Shown here: piece after piece, positions 58,532 to 64,000 of the stretch | How the letters are laid out: each line of letters opens with the position of its first letter | How positions within the stretch are numbered: the first letter of the stretch is position 1 | Assembly (NCBI GenBank): GCA_032433595.1 | Contig: JASWJB010000239.1 | Coordinates: 1-64,000, forward strand | Reading direction: 5' to 3' | DNA: 64,000 nucleotides | DNA from: Conoideocrella luteorostrata | Taxonomy: Eukaryota > Ascomycota > Sordariomycetes > Hypocreales > Clavicipitaceae | The notes under the pieces: model-generated | Told to the model about the DNA's origin: nothing | The model's database searches: none | What the model saw: the letters and a program-made list of their open reading frames with translations, nothing else | Position numbers and translations under genes: made by a program

Positions 58532-61030
58532 ATGGCGGACAAGGAAGCTACAGTCTTTATTTTGGACCTGGGTGCCTCGATGGCCGAGAAGCACTCAGGT
58601 CGCGCAGAGTCGAATCTCGATTGGAGCATGCGCTATGTATGGGACAAGATCACTGATATTGTGGCCGCCAACCGCAAGACCTTGTGTGTTGGTGTTCTCG
58701 GTTTAAGGACAGACGAGACAGAAAACAAGCTGCAAGGGGAGGATGGATACGAACACATCTCGGTGATACAAGATCTCAGCAATATGACCATGTCAGGGTT
58801 GAGGACTCTCCAAGCCTCGGTAAAGCCGAGTCAAACGTCGTTCGGTGATGCTATTTCCGCTATCGTGGTGGCAGTTGACATGATAGACACGTTTACGAAG
58901 AAGCTCAAGTGGATTCGTAAAATCGTGTTGGTGACGGATGGCCAAGGCGAATTGGATGCCGATGACATTGGAGAGATCGCCAAAAAGATGAATGATTCTA
59001 ACATTCACTTGACTATTCTGTAAGTTACGGATTGATATTTCCCAATCGGGCTGGGCTAACTCGCCAAGGGGCGTGGATTTTGATGATGCAGAGTATGGGT
59101 TCAAGGAGGAGGATAAACCTCCGACAAAGGTAGTAGGACACTGACAATTCATTGCCATGTGATTATCGTCTGACTTTAATTCAACAGGCTACAAACGAGA
59201 GAACATTGGCAGCTTTAACTGAGGGATGCAAGGAGGGAATTTTTGCCACTATTGCCGAAGCCATTAATGAAATAGACACACCTCGGGTAAAATCGGTCAA
59301 GCCTTACAAGACATACGACGGAGCTCTTACTCTTGGAGACCCGGAAAAGTTTTCGACAGCCATGTGTATCAACGTGGAACGTTATTTCAAGACTCATCTA
59401 GCTAGGCCACTGACAGCCAGCACGGTGGTTCTGAAATCAGAACAAGCAACGCAGTCAACACATACGTTGGGTGACGATACAATGGATGGCGTTGAATTTT
59501 CAGCCGTCAAACAAGCTAGATCATACAAAGTCAACGACCCCGACGCCCCAGGCGGTAAACGTGACGTTGAGTTTGAATCACTCGCCAAGGGCTACGAGTA
59601 CGGCCGCACGGCAGTCCACATAAGTGAGTCGGAGCACAATATCACCAAATTAGAAACTGAGAAGAGCTTTTCCATTGTGGGATTTGTCGTGCGAGATAAG
59701 GTGAGAGATTATAGTCTCCCATGCATTCTCAGCGGGGTACAGCTAACGGCCACCAGTACGAACACTTCTTGAATATGGGAGAAGTATGTGTCACCCACGC
59801 GAGGAAAAAAGACGTCAAGTCCGAACTGGCGCTTTCATCCCTCATTTGGGCGCTGTCCGAACTCGAATCGTACGCTATTGCGCGTATAGTGACAAAGGAC
59901 GGCAAAGATCCACTCCTGGTGCTATTAGTGCCGCATATTGAGCCAGACTTCGAATGCTTATATGATATTCCTCTTCCATTTGCTGAAGATGTGCGCTCGT
60001 ATCAGTTCCCACCGTTGGATAAAGTCATTACTGTTAGCGGCCAAATATTGAACAAGCACCGGCTTCTGCCTTCAGATGAGCTTAGCAAGGCCATGAGCGA
60101 CTATGTAGACTCAATGGACCTCTCAACGTACCAGCTTGACGATGATGGGTAGGTGTTTTAGCGGAAACACGGCTGTGAGAGCAGTTTCTAATGCCAAATA
60201 GGAACCCAGCCGAGTATGCACCTATCGACGAGACTTTCAATCCAACTATTCATCGGGTGAACAATGCAGTCAAGATGCGAGCAGCACATCCTGATAGGCC
60301 AATTTCTGAAATCCCTACCGGCCTATTGAAATATGCGTCGCCCCCCGACGACCTGGTCGAGAAAGTTCAATCAAGAATTGATACTTTGGTTGAGCTAGCT
60401 GAGGTGAAGAAGGGTAAGTTTTTTTTTTGGGAGGGGAGGAGGGGGAGACTTCGTGTTGACCAGAGAGTTCTAATATTCGGATAGTACCTCCGAAAGCAAA
60501 AGGCCGACGAAATCGTGAGGCTGTTAAGCCGATCTCTGGCCTTGATGTCGACGCCTTACTTGGTGCAGGCCACAAGAATGGCAACGTTTCCGAAGAGAAC
60601 CCAGTGCCGGACTTCAGGCGGGCTCTAGGCACTGCCCGTGAGATTGATCAAATTGAGGATGCGTCCAAGCAGATGGGTGTCATCGTGCGCTCTCTGATAT
60701 CGAACAGCTTTGGCGACAGCAAATACGCCCAAGCCACCGAATGTCTGGGTGTGATGAGAGAGGAGCTCATAAACATTGAAGAACCAGGCATGTACAATGA
60801 TTTTGCGCGAGATTTAAAGAAGAGTCTACTCTCTGGAGCTCTTGGTGGCGATAGAAGAGATTTCTGGTTTAAAGTTCGCTGGTCCAGGCTTGGTCTGATC
60901 GACCAGAACCAGTCCGATGTATCTGAAATAACGCATGACGCAGCAGAAGAGGTACGAGATCGAATCAACCCAATTTATCGTTGTTATTGACAGCAGCTAA
61001 CTGCATGTACAGTTTTACAAATCCAGATAG
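58532..61030 (+). CDS. KU80: Ku80 subunit of the Ku heterodimer
   Basis: Seven exons, 58532-59019, 59069-59129, 59188-59700, 59757-60148, 60202-60413, 60485-60951 and 61013-61030, give 716 residues, the usual fungal length. The N-terminal vWA-like domain runs from VFILDLGASMAEKH through IRKIVLVTDGQGELD. The central Ku beta-barrel includes KGYEYGRTAVHISE, FSIVGFVVRD, HFLNMGEVCVT and the conserved ALSSLIWALSELESYAIARI. The bridge ends in FPPLDKVITVSGQ, and the C-terminal helical domain has MREELINIEEPGMYNDFARDLKK. The last exon encodes only FYKSR. Ku80 with Ku70 encircles DNA ends and recruits ligase IV for non-homologous end joining, and it also acts at telomeres. The only soft point is the tiny last exon. 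Confidence 0.95.
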
Positions 61031-61362
61031 AACAAATGAAAACTAGAAATAGACGTACATGGATGGATATGCTGGTAATGCAAAAGAATGAGCTGACAAT
61101 AGCTGCTTGTTCAATTTCTGTGGAGCACCTGCCTATTATTGCCCACTTGTGTGACCTTAGTTGCCTTCCCAGCCATTATTTTTCAACAGCATCTAGTAGA
61201 CAGCTGCCTGACAGTTGCACGCAAGTGCAAGAAGTGCAGGAAGTGCCGCACACGGTCATGCTCTTCCGCCACCGACCGGCCCCCAAACGCATTTTCAAAC
61301 CAGAATCATCATCACCAAGGAAATAACTACATTTATTAATGCACTTTCGATCCTTTGAAATT
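61031..61362 (+). promoter_or_regulatory. Ku80 3' flank and promoter of the Gfd2-like gene
   Basis: 332 bp between tandem genes. A 96-codon plus-strand ORF (61036-61326) was considered as an alternative Ku80 extension but lacks family character. Confidence 0.5.
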
Positions 61363-63186
61363 ATGGCGGATTCTAACTTGAAAGATCGGTTAGAGAAGCT
61401 TCAAAACATGCTGAACAAAAGAATCACACTCAGTTCACTTCAGAAGCCACCTGAGCTCAGTATGCCTGATGAACCTCCCATGGACTGGCAAGAACAGCAT
61501 CTTGATGCTGAAAAGGATACCACTGGAGGGCAAAAACGGCCTCTTGAAGACGACGAATGTAGTGATGCTACTCTGTCGGCCACTTCATCCTCAGGATACA
61601 GGAGCATCTGCGACGACGAATTATTCATCGGTCAACCGGTTCATAGAGACGTCAAGTTTTGCTCGTTTAAGCAAATACAGCAATATCCAGAACAATTCAT
61701 CGGCCGGGAAAATAGGCCAAGAGTGAGTATAAACGTTGGAAACTTCACCAAAGACTGAAATTAACAAATTCTAGGTCAAACCGTATTTCGCCAGGATCTT
61801 TGAAGACAGAGTATGGCATTTGTAGGTTTACCAGACCTCAATGACGAAGTTGCGCTGGCATATCACACATACTACTAAATGGGAGCCGATGCCAAAATAT
61901 GTACACAAAAAGAAGACTATATATCTTTTGTACATTCCGTGTTCTTCACCATTCTATATATTTGTACCTATGTGGTGCCTGCCTACTGCTGTGCTGTTCT
62001 TTTATTCCAAAGTCGGCTTGCTAACGCTTCTTTAGCTTTTCCCTACATTGGCCAGGCGAACGTGGAACTCCACGCCTACTAGTGCCGACAACTGAGTTCC
62101 TCGAATACCTTGACAGTATCAATCAGGCTCTCGGAACCAAGCTTCAGCTCCCTTCCGGCCCCAGCTACGATTTATTCAACGTGACATTCGGTCTTGGAAG
62201 TACGCCGCGACCAAGATATGTAGGAACTTCCGAATGCGATCTCGCCGATGCCGCAAGAGAGGATGATATTGCAGCATTCAAATCCGCAGGTCCCTATTAT
62301 AAATGTCTTTGGGAAGCTGCTTGGCAGAAAACAGACCCCCCGATGTTGCCTTTTAATCTTGGTAAGGCCGCCAGCACCGCCGCGCGAAAACAGCAAAGGA
62401 TTCAACTTCGAAAGGACATGCTCAGCAAGGTGCGAAAGTATCTTAACCTTGAAAGTGAGCCGCACCAGGTGCCTGTTGTGTTTATCAGCATTGATATCGA
62501 AAACCTCGAAGATCAGCCGCACCCCGTGACGGAGATTGGTATCGCCGCCCTCAATACGACAAATACAAAAAAAGTTGTGGGCGGGCTAGGAGGAGCTCAT
62601 TGGTGGACGAAAATCGTGTCTCATCACCTAATCGTTCGTCAATACGCAATGCACGTAAATCGTAAATACGTCCAAGGCTGCCCTGACATGTTTCAATTCG
62701 GGTTGGTACCTTCCCTTTCCAGCTAATGGCCAATGAGAGCGTATTAACCTAAGGAATAGGCAAACCGAAGTTGTTGACGACTGGCACCTGCTTGGAAAAT
62801 TGCGTGATACCATAGCCATGCACGCCACCGGCGAACGAGATGTAGTTCTTGTCGGCCACGGCATCCAATCTGATATTGCGCATCTTTCCAAGCTCGGTTT
62901 TAACCCAAGTTCCATCCCCAGATTGATTGGCACTGTTGACACACAGTCCCTTCACCAAGTGTGGAAACGAGGTGAACAGCCGCGTAGGCTAGATGCCGTT
63001 TTATCAGATCTCTGTATTCGTCATAGCTATTTGCACAATGCCGGCAACGATGCTACGTATACACTCCGTGCCTTGGTCACTATGGCCGTGGAAGGACCGA
63101 TGCCCGAGGGGGAAACCTGGCGAATACCTCAACTTTTTTCTTTGGATGATGTGGCGGGGCTAAGCCGGGGAGACCAAATTTGGTGA
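61363..63186 (+). CDS. Gfd2/YDR514C-like DEDDh exonuclease-fold protein
   Basis: Four exons, 61363-61722, 61775-61821, 62036-62701 and 62754-63186, give 501 residues. The start at 61363 (MADSNLKD) is preferred over an upstream in-frame Met 24 nt earlier. The N-terminal ~135 residues are charged and partly disordered. The C-terminal half is an RNase-H-like DEDDh domain: Exo I S-I-D289-I-E291, Exo II LVGH393-GIQSD398, Exo III H452-NAGND457-A. All acidic residues and the histidine are retained, so catalysis looks possible. Yeast Gfd2 and YDR514C share this fold; Gfd2 suppresses Dbp5 mRNA-export defects. RNA end processing is inferred from the fold. The 214-nt second intron is long for this genome, but its ends are good and the frame demands it. 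Confidence 0.85.
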
Positions 63187-63538
63187 CTGCAACAATTCGG
63201 ACTTGAAGATTCTTATGTCTTGAGAAGAGAGTGAGCCTATGGAGTGACCATGAGTCTGAAGGATTGCCTAGCCTATGTACACTAGCGTCCGTTTACAGCG
63301 CATTTGTTTGTCTTGAAATATTAGCTGGTTCTCACAAAATCAACCCTACAACGCCATCGCTATGTGAACATTAATGTACAATGGGTGCCGGTTCGTATGC
63401 GTACACAGATTTGTCCTCGCCATATGGATGCAAGTGGTCTTACTGAGCCGATTGGTTGGCGGATGCAGCACCCTCAAATGAGTTGATAGTTTCCGTAGAA
63501 ACCCTAGATCTTTGTTGGAGTGTTTCATCGAGTTGTAC
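63187..63538. other. Short convergent spacer
   Basis: The 3' flanks of the Gfd2-like and PAM18 genes. No feature is seen. Confidence 0.5.
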
Positions 63539-64000
63539 TCAATTTCCCTGCTTATCCAGCAACTCCTTCGCCTCGTTGACCTTGGTCGCCAAATATGGAC
63601 TACCACCTCGATCGGGATGGTTGAGCAGCATGATTGTTCGGTGTGCCTTGCGGACCTTGTCTTTAGACAGAGTGCGTTCACTAGACGTCTGTTAATATCT
63701 ACCAGGTGTGCAGAAGCGTTGCTTCTGGGTTTAGAGACAAAGGAGTCTTACTTCAATGACAGAATAAGGGAAGCCTCCTTTTTTGTCATCTTCGACTCAA
63801 AGCCACCTTTATAGAAGGCTTTGCCCATTGCTCCTACACCACCGCGGGAGCGGCGCCATGCGACAAGACCGGCCCGGCCCTGGGTAGTGTTAGTTTCATC
63901 CGTCTAGCCCTCCATTTGATGGCGCTGAAAATGTTTGGTTCTTGGCGCCGTGCTAGGAAAATGTCGGAGGTTGCTAAACAATGTATGTATGGAGAGACGT
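63539..64000 (-). CDS. PAM18: Mitochondrial import J-protein Pam18/Tim14 (5' end beyond window)
   Basis: Two minus-strand exons are visible, 63879-63752 and 63680-63539 (stop TGA 63541-63539), encoding the last ~89 residues. The first visible codons read [11 protein letters not shown], the end of the family's membrane anchor and matrix linker. [21 protein letters not shown] then opens the J domain, and the HPD tripeptide lies in [24 protein letters not shown]. Pam18 stimulates the ATPase of mitochondrial Hsp70 in the TIM23 presequence motor, paired with Pam16. The segment 63880-64000 reads as intron; the first exon with the start and most of the membrane span must lie past the window edge. 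Confidence 0.92.

Noticed and set aside
61036..61326. Longer Ku80 C-terminus through an alternative acceptor
   Set aside because: The resulting tail has no Ku character; the short FYKSR end uses a good acceptor and keeps normal length.

Overview
This is nuclear DNA from a filamentous ascomycete. The signs are short spliceosomal introns (mostly about 50-150 nt, GT-AG, one with a perfect TACTAAC branch point) and a fungal gene set: the pH regulator PacC, a Zn2Cys6 regulator, Stb3, the PUF protein Puf3, and kinetochore Nnf1. The PacC sequence and general gene style point to Sordariomycetes, probably Hypocreales; that placement is inference from memory of the families. I saw no tRNA or rRNA gene, no intact transposon and no CRISPR array. 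All gene models were spliced by hand from frame continuity and splice signals.

Layout. The left end (1-10 kb) holds a PH-domain protein (+), then on the minus strand the kinetochore subunit Nnf1, a mitochondrial DUF1640 (Fmp32/MCUR1-like) protein, and an eight-repeat Puf3-like RNA-binding protein. From 10 to 18.6 kb there is no convincing coding gene; it holds probable long leaders and promoters. A single-pass membrane protein with two LPxY motifs and a 5'-UTR intron follows at 18.7-19.4 kb. At 21.7-24.8 kb lies a transcription factor with two separate Zn2Cys6 clusters. The stretch 24.8-32.6 kb is gene-poor. At 32.6-34.7 kb are two neighbouring secreted cysteine-rich proteins, one of which carries fourteen 10-11-residue repeats between two matching eight-cysteine domains. 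This pair is the most unusual coding content in the window. PacC lies at 36.7-38.8 kb with a dense cluster of its own GCCAAG recognition hexamer upstream. After another gene-poor block come Stb3 (45-46 kb) and a doubtful gene fragment (48.4-48.8 kb).

The right end (50-64 kb) is compact and housekeeping in character: topoisomerase III (minus), a DUF1295 membrane protein (plus), a PHO13-type phosphatase (minus), a 99-residue unknown (plus), a TMEM205-like membrane protein (minus), Ku80 (plus), a Gfd2/YDR514C-like DEDDh exonuclease-fold protein (plus), and the 3' part of the mitochondrial import J-protein Pam18/Tim14 (minus, cut by the window end). Top3 and Ku80 both act in genome stability, but nothing here suggests a functional cluster.

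Across the window the 9-mer TACGGAGTA (or its complement) occurs at least 21 times against about 0.5 expected by chance. It falls in intergenic or intronic DNA and in none of the confident exons.
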